From the NCBI GenBank assembly GCA_024641095.1, contig JAHEDR010000001.1, positions 62,001 through 126,000 on the forward strand: a stretch of 64,000 nt of DNA, read 5' to 3'. The position numbers and the translations under genes were made by a program. Source of the stretch: Rhodoluna sp. (GTDB lineage: Bacteria; Actinomycetota; Actinomycetes; Actinomycetales; Microbacteriaceae). A model generated the notes under the pieces. The model was not told where the DNA came from. It worked only from the letters and a program-made list of their open reading frames with translations, and did not search any database. Position 1 is the stretch's first letter. Each line of letters begins with the position of its first letter. Below are positions 1 to 8,865 of the stretch, piece after piece.

Positions 1-915
1 GGAACAGCGGCAAGCTACACGGTGACTGTAATTGGTTGCGCCGATACCGCTTTGGCCAAACTGAACCTCAACATCAATTCCGTGGCCGACTTAGCCGGCA
101 ACATGGGGCCTGCGGCTGCGCCGGTCATTGGTTCGGTGCAGATAGATCGACTGGCTCCGGTTGGCACCTGGGCAAGTGCTGCGGCAACCAGTTATGTGAG
201 CCCAAGTTTTGAAATTGATTTTGCGGAATCGGTAAATGGTTTGGTGGCCTCAGATTTCTTAATGATTGGTGCTGCAACAAGCTGTGTCATCTCAGTCACC
301 GAGGTTCAAGCTGGCCTAAAGTTCAACATCGCAACCTCGGGTTGTTCTGACGGCAGCGTGCAGGTCTTGATGAATGCAAACTCCTACACCGATTCCCTTG
401 GCAACACCGGTCCAACAATTGTGAGTGCCTCTGCGGTAACCACCAAGATTGCTCAGCCGGCACCAACCCCAACACCTACGCCAACACCAACACCAGTCCC
501 TACGGTTTCTGCAGCCCCTGTAGTCGTGCAGCAACCTTTACCACCTGCGCCTCCAGAGCCAGAACAATCCCAATCGGATGTTGGGCAGCTGCCAAGTGCA
601 ATTTCTGAACCAAAAGAAATTCCTGCCGGTACCGAATTGGTTGCCGCACAGCCAGTGCGCAAGACTTACGCTTTTACGCCGCAGGTTGTAGTTGTTGAAG
701 AACCGGTTGCTGAAAACCCACACGGTTACGACCTAGATGAAACGCAAATCACCGTGCGGAATCCAACCGATCCAAAACCAATTGGTCGGCAGGTTGATTG
801 GCGAATAGCCGCAACGATTGGCTTAGGTGCAATTTCAGTGACGCTAGCGCTGATTGGAATTACAAAAGGGGCTCGACTAGCGCGAACCAGAAGGTTGGTT
901 AAGAAATATGCCTGA
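1..915 (+). CDS. Surface protein, C-terminal part (5' end outside window)
   Basis: The reading frame is open from the first base, so the true start lies upstream and only about 304 residues are visible. The N-terminal visible part resembles bacterial Ig-like repeats (a segment with AGNMGP and IDRLAPVGTW, then a second unit with DSLGNTGP). A PTPTPTPTP linker, coded by a short microsatellite near 460-505, and a proline/glutamate-rich stretch follow. One membrane helix (IAATIGLGAISVTLALIGI) and a basic tail (RLARTRRLVKKYA) close the protein, so it should be anchored with the repeats outside. No LPxTG motif is visible. The family is unknown to me; adhesin or envelope protein is inference. Confidence 0.75.
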   Translation, partial: GTAASYTVTVIGCADTALAKLNLNINSVADLAGNMGPAAAPVIGSVQIDRLAPVGTWASAAATSYVSPSFEIDFAESVNGLVASDFLMIGAATSCVISVTEVQAGLKFNIATSGCSDGSVQVLMNANSYTDSLGNTGPTIVSASAVTTKIAQPAPTPTPTPTPTPVPTVSAAPVVVQQPLPPAPPEPEQSQSDVGQLPSAISEPKEIPAGTELVAAQPVRKTYAFTPQVVVVEEPVAENPHGYDLDETQITVRNPTDPKPIGRQVDWRIAATIGLGAISVTLALIGITKGARLARTRRLVKKYA

Positions 916-930
916 TGCGGCGCAACGTTA

Positions 931-1788
931 TTAGCTAAAAATAATTGTGCGTTCGCCGTCAAGCAGAACTCGTCGTTCTGCAAACCAACGCACGGCCTGG
1001 GTGAGGGTCTTTGACTCTACGTCTTGACCAATCGAAACCAAACGCTTCTTTGAGTCTGAGTGCTCAACACGAACAACGTTTTGTTCGATGATCGGACCCT
1101 CATCCAAGTCGGCTGTTACAAAGTGTGCAGTAGCACCAATCAACTTCACGCCACGAGCGTGTGCCTGAGCGTAGGGGTTAGCACCCTTGAAGCCTGGAAG
1201 GAATGAGTGGTGAATGTTAATGATCTTGCCTTCAAACTCTTTGCAGAATTCTTCGCTCAGCACCTGCATGTATCGGGCTAAAACAATAAGTTCAATACCA
1301 GCGGTCTTGATGTAGGTGCGCAGCATGTTTTCGAAAGCTCGCTTATCGGTGTCACCGGTAATTGGGTGAACCTCAAATGGAATGCCGTAGAACTCGGCAA
1401 GGCCCTGAAGGTCTGAGTGGTTTCCAAAAACGGCCGGAAGCTCAACCGGCAACTGGCCCGCACGCTGGCGGAAAAGAATGTCGTTTAGGCAGTGGGCGCT
1501 CTTTGAGACCAAGACCAGGGTCTTCATCTTGCGGCCAACCTCGTCTAGCTCCCAGGTCATACCGTAGCGCTGGGCCACTGGGGCAATCTGGCCTTCAAAG
1601 TGCTCCCTAGGCACAGCCGACTCAATCTGCAGGCGCATAAAGAAGCGGCCAGTGTCGTCTGATGTGAACTGCGATGACTCGGTGATGTTTCCGTTAGCCG
1701 CCACGATTGCCCCAGAAATAGCGTGGACAATTCCAGGCTGATCTTTGCAAACGAGGGTGAGTACCCAGTGGGTATTGGCTGTAGTCAT
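931..1788 (-). CDS. purU: Formyltetrahydrofolate deformylase
   Basis: 285 residues, the usual length for PurU, which hydrolyses 10-formyl-THF to THF and formate and balances the one-carbon pool. An ACT domain occupies about residues 1-80 (VCKDQPGIVHAISG). A formyltransferase-like domain follows, with the catalytic-type Asn190-x-His192 in INIHHSFLPGF and Asp228 in DLDEGPIIEQ. The ATG at 1788 lies 7 nt behind a TAAACT box, so the mRNA is probably leaderless. It sits divergent from glyA and folD, which fits a shared folate role. Confidence 0.95.
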   Translation of the reverse strand: MTTANTHWVLTLVCKDQPGIVHAISGAIVAANGNITESSQFTSDDTGRFFMRLQIESAVPREHFEGQIAPVAQRYGMTWELDEVGRKMKTLVLVSKSAHCLNDILFRQRAGQLPVELPAVFGNHSDLQGLAEFYGIPFEVHPITGDTDKRAFENMLRTYIKTAGIELIVLARYMQVLSEEFCKEFEGKIINIHHSFLPGFKGANPYAQAHARGVKLIGATAHFVTADLDEGPIIEQNVVRVEHSDSKKRLVSIGQDVESKTLTQAVRWFAERRVLLDGERTIIFS

Positions 1789-1795
1789 AGGCTCA

Positions 1796-1801
1796 AGTTT
1801 A
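1796..1801 (-). promoter_or_regulatory. -10 box TAAACT of purU, leaderless
   Basis: Reading the minus strand, TAAACT is followed by seven bases (TGAGCCT) and the ATG of purU. No ribosome-binding site fits in between, so transcription should start at or next to the A of the start codon. The same arrangement recurs at trpS, xth, manB and others here. Confidence 0.55.
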
Positions 1802-1842
1802 GGTCAAGGCCCCAAATAACGGGCCTGTGCGGGGTTTTGGGT

Positions 1843-1971
1843 TTAGCCAAGCGGGTCGTTGTCGTTACGACGCTTGTGGGTCACGGCCTGAATGGCCACG
1901 TAAATACCCAGGGCTACGCCAAGAACGATCATTCCAGCACCGATAAGCACAGGCAGTGGCAGACCATTCAT
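1843..1971 (-). CDS. Small membrane protein, 42 residues
   Basis: An ATG at 1971 opens a 42-codon frame between purU and glyA. The product has one strong membrane helix (roughly residues 5-30, with LIGAGMIVLGVALGIYVA) and a charged, hydrophilic tail (THKRRNDNDPLG), the typical form of a small single-pass membrane protein with its C-terminus inside. Codon use (GGT, GTA, ATC, CGT) looks like that of the neighbours, and no other gene explains this interval. I do not recognise the family. The ribosome-binding site is weak, and the frame could be chance, though the clean topology argues for a real gene. Confidence 0.55.
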   Translation of the reverse strand: MNGLPLPVLIGAGMIVLGVALGIYVAIQAVTHKRRNDNDPLG

Positions 1972-2056
1972 ATTCGCTAATCCCTAATTTTGACTACCCG
2001 GCTCCGGGCAACCTGTTCATTTTAGCGAAGTTTTTTCGGTAAAGCCCTTAGGGGTA

Positions 2057-2145
2057 AACCCGTTGTTTATCGGGTTCTTGGCGGGGCCGGACCAACCCCG
2101 AATGTTAGAATTGCCCCATTCACCGCCATTTTTAGGGGTTTCTTC
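2057..2145 (+). promoter_or_regulatory. glyA promoter and leader
   Basis: A TAGAAT -10 box lies at 2106-2111 and an AGGGG ribosome-binding site at 2134-2138, seven bases before the glyA ATG. Upstream are two inverted repeats: AACCCG (2057-2062) with CGGGTT (2071-2076), and CGGGG (2082-2086) with CCCCG (2096-2100), the latter just above the -10 box. They could be operators. The transcribed leader would be only about 28 nt, too short for a THF or glycine riboswitch. No good -35 hexamer is visible. Confidence 0.4.
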
Positions 2146-3426
2146 ATGTCACAGCTTCCAACTTCTTTCAACTCGCCACTTAGCGAGACTGACCCAGAGA
2201 TCAAGGCCGTTCTAGACGCAGAGCTAGACCGCCAGCGTCACACCCTCGAGATGATCGCGTCTGAGAACTTTGTTTCTCGCGGCGTGCTTGAGGCACAGGG
2301 TTCGGTGCTTACCAATAAGTACGCCGAGGGTTACCCGGGCAAGCGTTACTACGGTGGCTGTGAAGCAGTTGACGTTGCAGAAAACTTGGCACGCGATCGC
2401 GCAAAGGCATTGTTTGGTGCAGAGCACGCAAACGTGCAGCCACACTCAGGCGCATCAGCAAACGCTGCGGTACTTATGGCGCTGGCAAACCCTGGCGACA
2501 AAATTCTTGGTCTTGAACTTGCACACGGTGGTCACCTAACCCACGGTATGCGCTTGAACTTCTCTGGAAAAATGTACGAGGCTCACGCTTACGAACTAAA
2601 CCCAGAAACTCACCTAATTGACATGGACATCGTTCGTGCTCGTGCACACGAGGTAAAGCCTGCCGTAATCATTGCTGGTTGGTCTGCTTATTCACGTCAC
2701 CTTGACTTTGCCGAGTTCCGCAAGATTGCCGACGAAGTTGGCGCAAAGCTTTGGGTTGACATGGCTCACTTTGCAGGTTTGGTAGCAGCCGGTCTGCACC
2801 CAAGCCCAGTGCCATACGCAGATGTTGTTTCAACAACCGTGCACAAGACCCTTGCCGGTCCACGCTCAGGTCTAATTCTTTGCAAGGAAGAATACGCAAA
2901 GAAGATTGACTCTGCAGTGTTCCCTGGTCAGCAGGGTGGCCCATTGATGCACGTGATTGCCGCAAAGGCAGTTGCATTCAAGGCTGCAATGTCTGAGGAA
3001 TTCAAAGACCGTCAGAAGCGCACTCTCGAGGGTGCAGCAATCATTGCAAACCGCCTGATGCAGTCAGACGTAACTTCAAACGGTGTTCAGGTTCTAACCG
3101 GTGGCACTCAGGTTCACCTGGTTTTGGTTGACCTGCGCAACGCACCAATCAACGGTCAAGAAACTGAAGACCTGTTGCACGAGGTTGGCATCACCGTGAA
3201 CCGCAACTCTGTACCTAACGACCCACGTCCGCCAATGGTTACTTCTGGTGTGCGTATTGGTACTCCTGCTTTGGCTACCCGCGGTTTTGGTGCTGCAGAG
3301 TTCACCGAGGTTGCCGAGATCATTGCTGGTGTCTTGGTGCCAAACCCAGACATCGCCGCTCTTCGCGCACGCACCCGCAAGCTAACTGAAGCCTTCCCGC
3401 TATACAGCGGTTTGGAAAACTGGTAG
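2146..3426 (+). CDS. glyA: Serine hydroxymethyltransferase
   Basis: 426 residues, full length. This PLP enzyme interconverts serine and glycine and makes 5,10-methylene-THF. Visible marks are the substrate loop ASENF (about 38-42), the [15 protein letters not shown] stretch, the VDMAHFAGL motif (about 204-212) and the PLP lysine Lys234 in [13 protein letters not shown]. It is followed 25 bp later by folD, which uses its product. Codon use is biased to a small set of favoured codons, consistent with strong expression. Confidence 0.97.
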   Translation: MSQLPTSFNSPLSETDPEIKAVLDAELDRQRHTLEMIASENFVSRGVLEAQGSVLTNKYAEGYPGKRYYGGCEAVDVAENLARDRAKALFGAEHANVQPHSGASANAAVLMALANPGDKILGLELAHGGHLTHGMRLNFSGKMYEAHAYELNPETHLIDMDIVRARAHEVKPAVIIAGWSAYSRHLDFAEFRKIADEVGAKLWVDMAHFAGLVAAGLHPSPVPYADVVSTTVHKTLAGPRSGLILCKEEYAKKIDSAVFPGQQGGPLMHVIAAKAVAFKAAMSEEFKDRQKRTLEGAAIIANRLMQSDVTSNGVQVLTGGTQVHLVLVDLRNAPINGQETEDLLHEVGITVNRNSVPNDPRPPMVTSGVRIGTPALATRGFGAAEFTEVAEIIAGVLVPNPDIAALRARTRKLTEAFPLYSGLENW

Positions 3427-3438
3427 TCGCCGGAATTC

Positions 3439-3444
3439 TAGGAT
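3439..3444 (+). promoter_or_regulatory. -10 box TAGGAT of folD, leaderless
   Basis: TAGGAT is followed by seven bases and the folD ATG at 3452, with no ribosome-binding site between. FolD could therefore have its own leaderless transcript in addition to read-through from glyA. Confidence 0.5.
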
Positions 3445-3451
3445 CACACCT

Positions 3452-4312
3452 ATGACCGCGATTCGTCTCGACGGCCTTGCCACCGCTAAAGCGATCAAGG
3501 CTGAGCTTGCCGAGCGCGTAATTCACCTGAAGCAAAAGGGAATCACCCCTGGTCTTGGAACCCTGCTGGTTGGTGACGACCCGGGTTCACACGCCTACGT
3601 TTCAAGCAAGCACCGCGATAGCGCCGAGATTGGCATGCACTCAATTCGTGTGGACCTGCCGGCAAACGCATCGGCCGCCGATGTGCGCGCAGCCATTCGA
3701 GACTTGAACGATGCAAAGGATGTCACCGGCTACATTGTGCAGTTGCCACTTCCGTTTGGTTTAGACACCAACGAGATGCTTGAGCTAATTGACCCTGCAA
3801 AAGATGCCGATGGTCTGCACCCAATCAACCTGGGCAAACTTGTGCTTGGAGTATCAAGTGAAATTGATTCACCGCTGCCTTGCACCCCGGCCGGAATTCT
3901 TGAACTTCTAAAGCGCTACGAAGTACCAACCAACGGGGCAGAAGTTGCCATCATTGGTCGCGGTATCACCGTTGGTCGCCCACTTAGTTTGCTAATGACC
4001 CGCAAGGGAATCGACAGCACCGTCACGCTTTTGCACTCTGCTTCTCGCGATGTTGAACACGCAATCAAGCGTGCCGACATCGTTATTGCCGCACTTGGAG
4101 TTGCGCACTTTGTGCAGCCTGAGTGGGTAAAGCCAGGTGCTGCTGTGCTCGACGTTGGAATTACCAGAAGCGCAGAGGGAAAACTGGTTGGCGATGTTCA
4201 CCCTGATGTTGCAAATGTTGCAGGGTTCATCTCACCTAACCCGGGTGGAGTAGGGCCAATGACTCGTGCCATGTTGGCTTACAACGTGGTTCAAGCAGCA
4301 GAGCGCAACTAA
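3452..4312 (+). CDS. folD: Methylene-THF dehydrogenase / cyclohydrolase
   Basis: 286 residues, the usual size of bifunctional FolD, which oxidises 5,10-methylene-THF and hydrolyses methenyl-THF to 10-formyl-THF. Diagnostic segments are [14 protein letters not shown] (catalytic-type lysine near 50), [22 protein letters not shown], the NADP-binding motif [13 protein letters not shown] and the closing [14 protein letters not shown]. It lies directly after glyA, giving a serine-to-10-formyl-THF route opposed by PurU. Confidence 0.97.
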   Translation: MTAIRLDGLATAKAIKAELAERVIHLKQKGITPGLGTLLVGDDPGSHAYVSSKHRDSAEIGMHSIRVDLPANASAADVRAAIRDLNDAKDVTGYIVQLPLPFGLDTNEMLELIDPAKDADGLHPINLGKLVLGVSSEIDSPLPCTPAGILELLKRYEVPTNGAEVAIIGRGITVGRPLSLLMTRKGIDSTVTLLHSASRDVEHAIKRADIVIAALGVAHFVQPEWVKPGAAVLDVGITRSAEGKLVGDVHPDVANVAGFISPNPGGVGPMTRAMLAYNVVQAAERN

Positions 4313-4348
4313 GCCAACATTTGCACATCTTTATTTGGCCAAAGTTGG

Positions 4349-6166
4349 TCAAGCCAACATTTGGCTTTTCGCTAACTCTTTGTAGAGTGGAACTGACTTC
4401 ACCAACTGCTTGTGTGTTCCGATTCCCAGAACCTTGCCCTTTTCAAGAACAATGATTTGATCGCTATCAATCACTGTTGATAGACGGTGGGCAATCACAA
4501 TCAGTGTGCGGTTTTTGGCTACCGAATCAATTGCGTCACGCATTAGCTGTTCGTTGATTCCATCAAGAGACGAAGTTGATTCGTCTAGCAACAGAATCGG
4601 CGGGGCGGCAAGCAGGGTGCGGGCAATCGCCAATCGCTGACGCTCACCTCCAGAAAGCATGATGCCCTGTTCGCCAACTTCGGCATCTAGCCCGCGCTTA
4701 TCGCGCTTTAGGACCTCGGTTAGGTTCACTTCTTTAAGCACTGCCTTCAGCTGCTTATCGGTGGCATCCGGTGCACCAATCAACAAGTTCTCGCGAATGC
4801 TTCCTGCAAGTACCGGCGCATCTTGCTCTACGTAGCCAATCTGAGAACGCAGCGCACCGCGAGTGATGCTGGTTACCGGCTGACCGTCCAACAGAATCTC
4901 ACCGCTGGTTGGTTCATAGAATCTCTCGATCAACGAGAAGGTTGTTGATTTACCTGAACCCGATGGCCCAACGATTGCAACTCTGGTGCCGCGCTCAATC
5001 GCGAAACTTACTTTCTCTAGAACTTCTCGAGCCTCGGCAGTCTTACCGTCATCGGAAGGTTGACCGGCGTAGGCAAAAGAAACTTTCTTAAACTCAATCG
5101 CCGTGGTGTTTACCGCTTTGCGCTTTGGAGTATCGGTTCGTTCTTTATCGGTGTCTTCAAGTGGGACGTTCAGTACCTCTTGAATTCTGGCCAGAGCGCC
5201 AAGTCCGGTTTGCACCGAGGTGTAGGCACCAAAGGCCTGACCTACTGGGCGAATCATTAGAAACATCAAAAGAATGAATGTCACAAGGCTTGCTACCGGG
5301 GTATCGCCATTGGCAACGCGGTAACCACCAACACCAAGCACGGCAATAAATGCACCGTTGGCGGCAAGACCGCCAAGCGGAGTAACGCTTGCGTTGATGC
5401 CGGCAATTTTTACGCCCTGCTTATAAGCCTCTTTGGCATCTTCAATGATCATCTGGCTTTCGCGAGTTTCGGCACCGGCCGCGCGAATTGTGCGAACCGC
5501 AGAAAGCGCGCGCTCAACCGAGGCAGACATATCTCCAACGCGCTCTTGAGCCTTTGTAGTTGCCGCGCGAATGCGGCGAGCAGAGGTACCAATGGCGGCA
5601 ACCGCGATTGAAATCATGAGCAGCGTGATGCCTAGCAAGATTGGATCGATGATGGCCATGGCAATCACCGAACCAACAAAAATAAGCGCCCCACCGGCTG
5701 CATCAACTAGGCCCTGGGTAAGTACCGCACGTAGCAGAGTTGTGTCTGAGCTCACTCTTGAAACCAGGTCACCGGTTCTGCGCAGATCGTATTCGGGAAT
5801 CGGCAATCTAAGTAGGCGAGTGGCCAACTGGCCGCGGGCCGAGAAGACCACGCCCTCGCCGGCCTTGGCCAACACGTAGTAGAGGAATCCGCTGGCTACT
5901 GCGCTGCCAAGCACCACGGCAATCAAGATCAGTACCAGATAGCCAAGGTCCTTACCCTCTTGAACCGCGGTAATTACCTGGCCAACAACTAGAGGCTGGG
6001 CCAAGCTAACTGCGGCACCAAGCAAAGACAGAATCACCGCAACCACCAGTGCACCCTTGTGCTCGGTTAGGTAAGGCCACAGCTGACTGAACTTGGCCTT
6101 TGGTGCGTTCTTATCAAAAGGAGGTCGCCCCATACCACGGCCGCGGCCGCCACCCATCATGCTCAT
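4349..6166 (-). CDS. ABC exporter, fused membrane and ATPase domains
   Basis: 605 residues. A Gly/Arg-rich N-terminus (GGGRGRGMGRPPF) precedes a six-helix exporter domain (about 30-330) and a nucleotide-binding domain with Walker A GPSGSGKSTTF, signature LSGGERQRLAIARTLL and Walker B ILLLDEST. It belongs to the MsbA/MdlB-like type that exports lipids, peptides or drugs; the substrate cannot be told from sequence. The partner half may be itself (homodimer). The start lies 6 bp after the stop of the upstream methyltransferase gene, so both are probably co-transcribed. The stop is 36 bp from that of folD, convergent. Confidence 0.9.
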   Translation of the reverse strand: MSMMGGGRGRGMGRPPFDKNAPKAKFSQLWPYLTEHKGALVVAVILSLLGAAVSLAQPLVVGQVITAVQEGKDLGYLVLILIAVVLGSAVASGFLYYVLAKAGEGVVFSARGQLATRLLRLPIPEYDLRRTGDLVSRVSSDTTLLRAVLTQGLVDAAGGALIFVGSVIAMAIIDPILLGITLLMISIAVAAIGTSARRIRAATTKAQERVGDMSASVERALSAVRTIRAAGAETRESQMIIEDAKEAYKQGVKIAGINASVTPLGGLAANGAFIAVLGVGGYRVANGDTPVASLVTFILLMFLMIRPVGQAFGAYTSVQTGLGALARIQEVLNVPLEDTDKERTDTPKRKAVNTTAIEFKKVSFAYAGQPSDDGKTAEAREVLEKVSFAIERGTRVAIVGPSGSGKSTTFSLIERFYEPTSGEILLDGQPVTSITRGALRSQIGYVEQDAPVLAGSIRENLLIGAPDATDKQLKAVLKEVNLTEVLKRDKRGLDAEVGEQGIMLSGGERQRLAIARTLLAAPPILLLDESTSSLDGINEQLMRDAIDSVAKNRTLIVIAHRLSTVIDSDQIIVLEKGKVLGIGTHKQLVKSVPLYKELAKSQMLA

Positions 6167-6172
6167 TCTTAA

Positions 6173-7048
6173 CTAAACCTTTTCTATTAGGTATGGATTC
6201 CCAAGAATCGCATCATTCAACAGGTAGTTAATTTCCTGCAATGAAAGAGCCTCGGTGTAGGCGGTGTTCTTATAAAACTTAGAGAAGTCAACATTTTGCA
6301 AGGCCGCAAGGGCCTTTGGGTGGTGCAACTTCAAAAACATCTTGGTGGAGTTTGGTTTTCGTTCAAACTCAGTAAGTACCTTGCCGCAGCCAAATCCAAA
6401 AATAGTCAGCGCCACATCGGCATTTTGGGCATCGGTCTTTTCAATCAAACCCTGGTCGGCAACTGAATACTTTGGCCGTGGCTGATCTTGGCGTTGCCAA
6501 ATCTGAAAACAGGTAGCCAGCGAGGTGCGCTTGGAAAGCTTGGCACCGGCATCGTCTTCGTAGTCAATTTGAATGTCGTGATCTGCCACCAAGTGAAACC
6601 TTGAATCCAAACGATTAATCACAGACCACTTGCGCCATGACCTTGGAACGATGAAGCAAATGAATTCGCTGTGATCTGCAGCCTTATTAAAGAAGGGAAT
6701 GGAAAGAGAGTTATTGCGGCCAAATGGCGGGTTAGAAATTGTGACGGCATTGGTGGCTTTTATTTTTGCCGCCAAGAAATTTGCCTTGGTGACCGATGCG
6801 TGTTTTGGCTCAATATCGAATGACAAGAAATTCTTTGCGCCAATACCCTGCGCAGCCTTAATGAAAGCTCCGGTTCCGCCGGCTGGCTCCAGAATGGTGC
6901 GCTGGGTCAGGTCTGGTACCAGCTGCAGCACCTCGATAATCAAACGCTGGGCTAGGTCTGTTGGGGTGTAGTACTGCTCTTTGCCGGTGACCCTGGTGTT
7001 GCCAAGCTTCTTTGGCAGGCCCTTTGCTGGGGCTTTGGTCTTAGGCAT
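6173..7048 (-). CDS. Orphan N6-adenine DNA methyltransferase-like protein
   Basis: 291 residues. A lysine-rich N-terminus leads into a Rossmann methyltransferase with the SAM motif ILEPAGGTGAF (52-62) and the adenine/amino-methyltransferase catalytic motif NPPF (106-109). YYTPTDLAQRLI (26-37) is typical of type I/II adenine methyltransferases. The C-terminal half (from about 170) is unlike anything I know and could be the target-recognition part. No restriction endonuclease, specificity subunit or mobile-element gene is nearby. Its start lies 6 nt behind TAGGTT, implying a leaderless mRNA. DNA is the likely substrate, but RNA or protein cannot be excluded, since NPPF/NPPY motifs also occur there. 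Confidence 0.75.
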   Translation of the reverse strand: MPKTKAPAKGLPKKLGNTRVTGKEQYYTPTDLAQRLIIEVLQLVPDLTQRTILEPAGGTGAFIKAAQGIGAKNFLSFDIEPKHASVTKANFLAAKIKATNAVTISNPPFGRNNSLSIPFFNKAADHSEFICFIVPRSWRKWSVINRLDSRFHLVADHDIQIDYEDDAGAKLSKRTSLATCFQIWQRQDQPRPKYSVADQGLIEKTDAQNADVALTIFGFGCGKVLTEFERKPNSTKMFLKLHHPKALAALQNVDFSKFYKNTAYTEALSLQEINYLLNDAILGNPYLIEKV

Positions 7049-7054
7049 ATATCT

Positions 7055-7060
7055 AACCTA
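7055..7060 (-). promoter_or_regulatory. -10 box TAGGTT of the methyltransferase gene, leaderless
   Basis: On the minus strand TAGGTT is followed by AGATAT and the ATG at 7048, a six-base spacing that leaves no room for a ribosome-binding site. Confidence 0.5.
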
Positions 7061-7105
7061 GCAAGGTCCTAGAAGCCTCAAAACCTAGTGTTGAATGGAA
7101 GAACT

Positions 7106-8032
7106 ATGACTTCAGACATGATTGTTGCAAAAGACCTAAAGAAGGTTTACGGGGATTTCGTTGCGGTAGACGGCATCAACTTCACCGTAAAGCAAGGGGA
7201 GTCTTTTGGACTGCTTGGCCCAAACGGCGCCGGTAAATCTACAACCATGAAGATGATTTCATCGGTGTCTAAGCGCACCGGCGGCGAGCTCACAATTCTT
7301 GGTAAAGACCCCGATAAATTTGGCCCGGAGATTCGTGCCCACCTTGGAGTGGTGCCACAAAAGGACATGCTTGATCGTGAGCTTAAGGCCTGGGAAAACC
7401 TATATACCTATGGCCGCTACTTTGGTTTGAGTCGCAAGTTCTTGAAGCCAAAGGTTGAAGAGCTGTTGGCCTTTGCGCAGCTTGAAGAAAAGCGCAACGA
7501 AAAAGTTGAAGAACTTTCTGGCGGTATGCAGCGCCGATTGGCGATTGCCCGCGGCTTGGTAAATGAACCAGAGATGCTGCTGCTTGACGAACCAACTACT
7601 GGCCTTGACCCACAGGCTCGCCACATACTTTGGGACCGCCTATTCCGCTTAAAGGAACAGGGCGTGACGTTGGTAATCACAACCCACTACATGGACGAGG
7701 CCGAGCAGCTTTGCGACCGCTTGATTGTGATGGACAAGGGCAAGATTATGGCCGATGGTTCACCTACAGAACTTATTAAGAAGTACTCAAGCAAAGAGGT
7801 GGTTGAGGTTAGATTCGGCACCGATAAAAACGAGCAATTCGCGGACGAAATTAAAAAGCTTGCTGACCGCATTGAGGTTCTGCCAGACAGAATTTTGGTT
7901 TACACCGCGCACGGCGAACAAACCTTAGAAGCAATTGTTGCCAAGGGAATGAACCCAGTTACTTCGCTAGTACGCAGAAGCTCACTTGAAGACGTTTTCC
8001 TTCGCCTTACGGGCAGAACGCTTGTTGACTAA
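7106..8032 (+). CDS. ABC-2 exporter ATPase (DrrA-like)
   Basis: 308 residues from the ATG at 7106, preferred because the purine-rich GGAAGAA just upstream can bind the ribosome; a GTG six codons earlier is possible. The ATPase domain has Walker A GPNGAGKSTTM, signature LSGGMQRRLAIARG, Walker B LLLDEPTTGLDP and H-loop ITTHYMDEAEQL. About 90 C-terminal residues form the accessory domain of the daunorubicin/Nod-factor export family. It heads a three-gene operon with two ABC-2 membrane proteins. Substrate unknown. Confidence 0.9.
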   Translation: MTSDMIVAKDLKKVYGDFVAVDGINFTVKQGESFGLLGPNGAGKSTTMKMISSVSKRTGGELTILGKDPDKFGPEIRAHLGVVPQKDMLDRELKAWENLYTYGRYFGLSRKFLKPKVEELLAFAQLEEKRNEKVEELSGGMQRRLAIARGLVNEPEMLLLDEPTTGLDPQARHILWDRLFRLKEQGVTLVITTHYMDEAEQLCDRLIVMDKGKIMADGSPTELIKKYSSKEVVEVRFGTDKNEQFADEIKKLADRIEVLPDRILVYTAHGEQTLEAIVAKGMNPVTSLVRRSSLEDVFLRLTGRTLVD

Positions 8033-8865
8033 TGAGTGATTTAAAGTTCAAGCCCGGTCAGGCCGTAGACGTTGCACGAGCCATGCGTTGGGGTGCGTGG
8101 GCAGTGGCAGAGTACCGCTTGTTCTCGATGAGCAAGTGGATGGGTTCAATGTTTGCCTTTGGGCTTGGCAACCCGGTTATTTACCTAATTTCTATTGGTC
8201 TTGGCATAGGCGCGTTGGTGGACATCAACACCGGCGGTCAAGGAATTAATGGAGTTAGTTATTTGCAATTTGTTGCGCCGGCGCTTCTGGCTACAACTGC
8301 AATCAACGCAGTAATGGAAGAAGTTACTTTTCCAACCATGCAGGGGTTCGTCTGGGACAAGATGTTCTTTGCGATGAACAACACTCCAATCACACCAAAG
8401 CAAATTGCTAACGGCATCATGATTACGGCAACTGTTCGCGGTGTATTCAACGTGTTGCTTTATGAATTGATTCTTTGGCTTTTCGGGGCTGTACCAGTAA
8501 CGAGTCTGCTACCCATGTTCATCACTTCACTTTTTGCAGCTGTTGCTTTTGCAGCAGCCATGATGTCTGTAACTGTGAGGCTTGAAAATGACGACGCACT
8601 TTTTGCAATCATCGGTCGTTTTGTTATCTCGCCAATGTTTTTATTTTCAGGGACTTTTTACCCATTGGACCAGATGCCAATCTATCTGCAGTGGATTGGC
8701 TGGATTTCGCCGATGTGGCATAGCACCCAATTGGGCCGTTTTCTGAGTTATGGAATGCCACTGGAAACTTGGCAATTGGTTATGCACATCTCTTTCCTAA
8801 GTGCAGTTTTTGTAATTGGAATTCTGGCGGCCTACCCAAAGTTTGAGAGCCGGTTGCAGAAATGA
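8032..8865 (+). CDS. ABC-2 type transporter permease 1
   Basis: 277 residues, starting on the last base of the upstream stop codon (TAATG), so translation is coupled to the ATPase. About six membrane helices; the NTPITPKQIANG segment and the FSGTFYPLDQMP loop are typical of ABC-2 permeases of the DrrB class. With the next gene it would form a heterodimeric membrane channel driven by the upstream ATPase. Confidence 0.88.
   Translation: MSDLKFKPGQAVDVARAMRWGAWAVAEYRLFSMSKWMGSMFAFGLGNPVIYLISIGLGIGALVDINTGGQGINGVSYLQFVAPALLATTAINAVMEEVTFPTMQGFVWDKMFFAMNNTPITPKQIANGIMITATVRGVFNVLLYELILWLFGAVPVTSLLPMFITSLFAAVAFAAAMMSVTVRLENDDALFAIIGRFVISPMFLFSGTFYPLDQMPIYLQWIGWISPMWHSTQLGRFLSYGMPLETWQLVMHISFLSAVFVIGILAAYPKFESRLQK

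Noticed and set aside
460-505. Short repeated CCAACACC-type units, considered as a CRISPR or regulatory repeat
   Set aside because: The units are in frame and code for a PT linker of the surface protein; no spacers.
1807-1826. AGGCCC/GGGCCT inverted repeat after the 42-residue gene, considered as a terminator
   Set aside because: No T-run follows on either strand, and it overlaps the predicted purU promoter region.
2050-2145. Glycine or tetrahydrofolate riboswitch before glyA
   Set aside because: The likely start point leaves about 28 nt of leader, and conserved aptamer blocks are not present.
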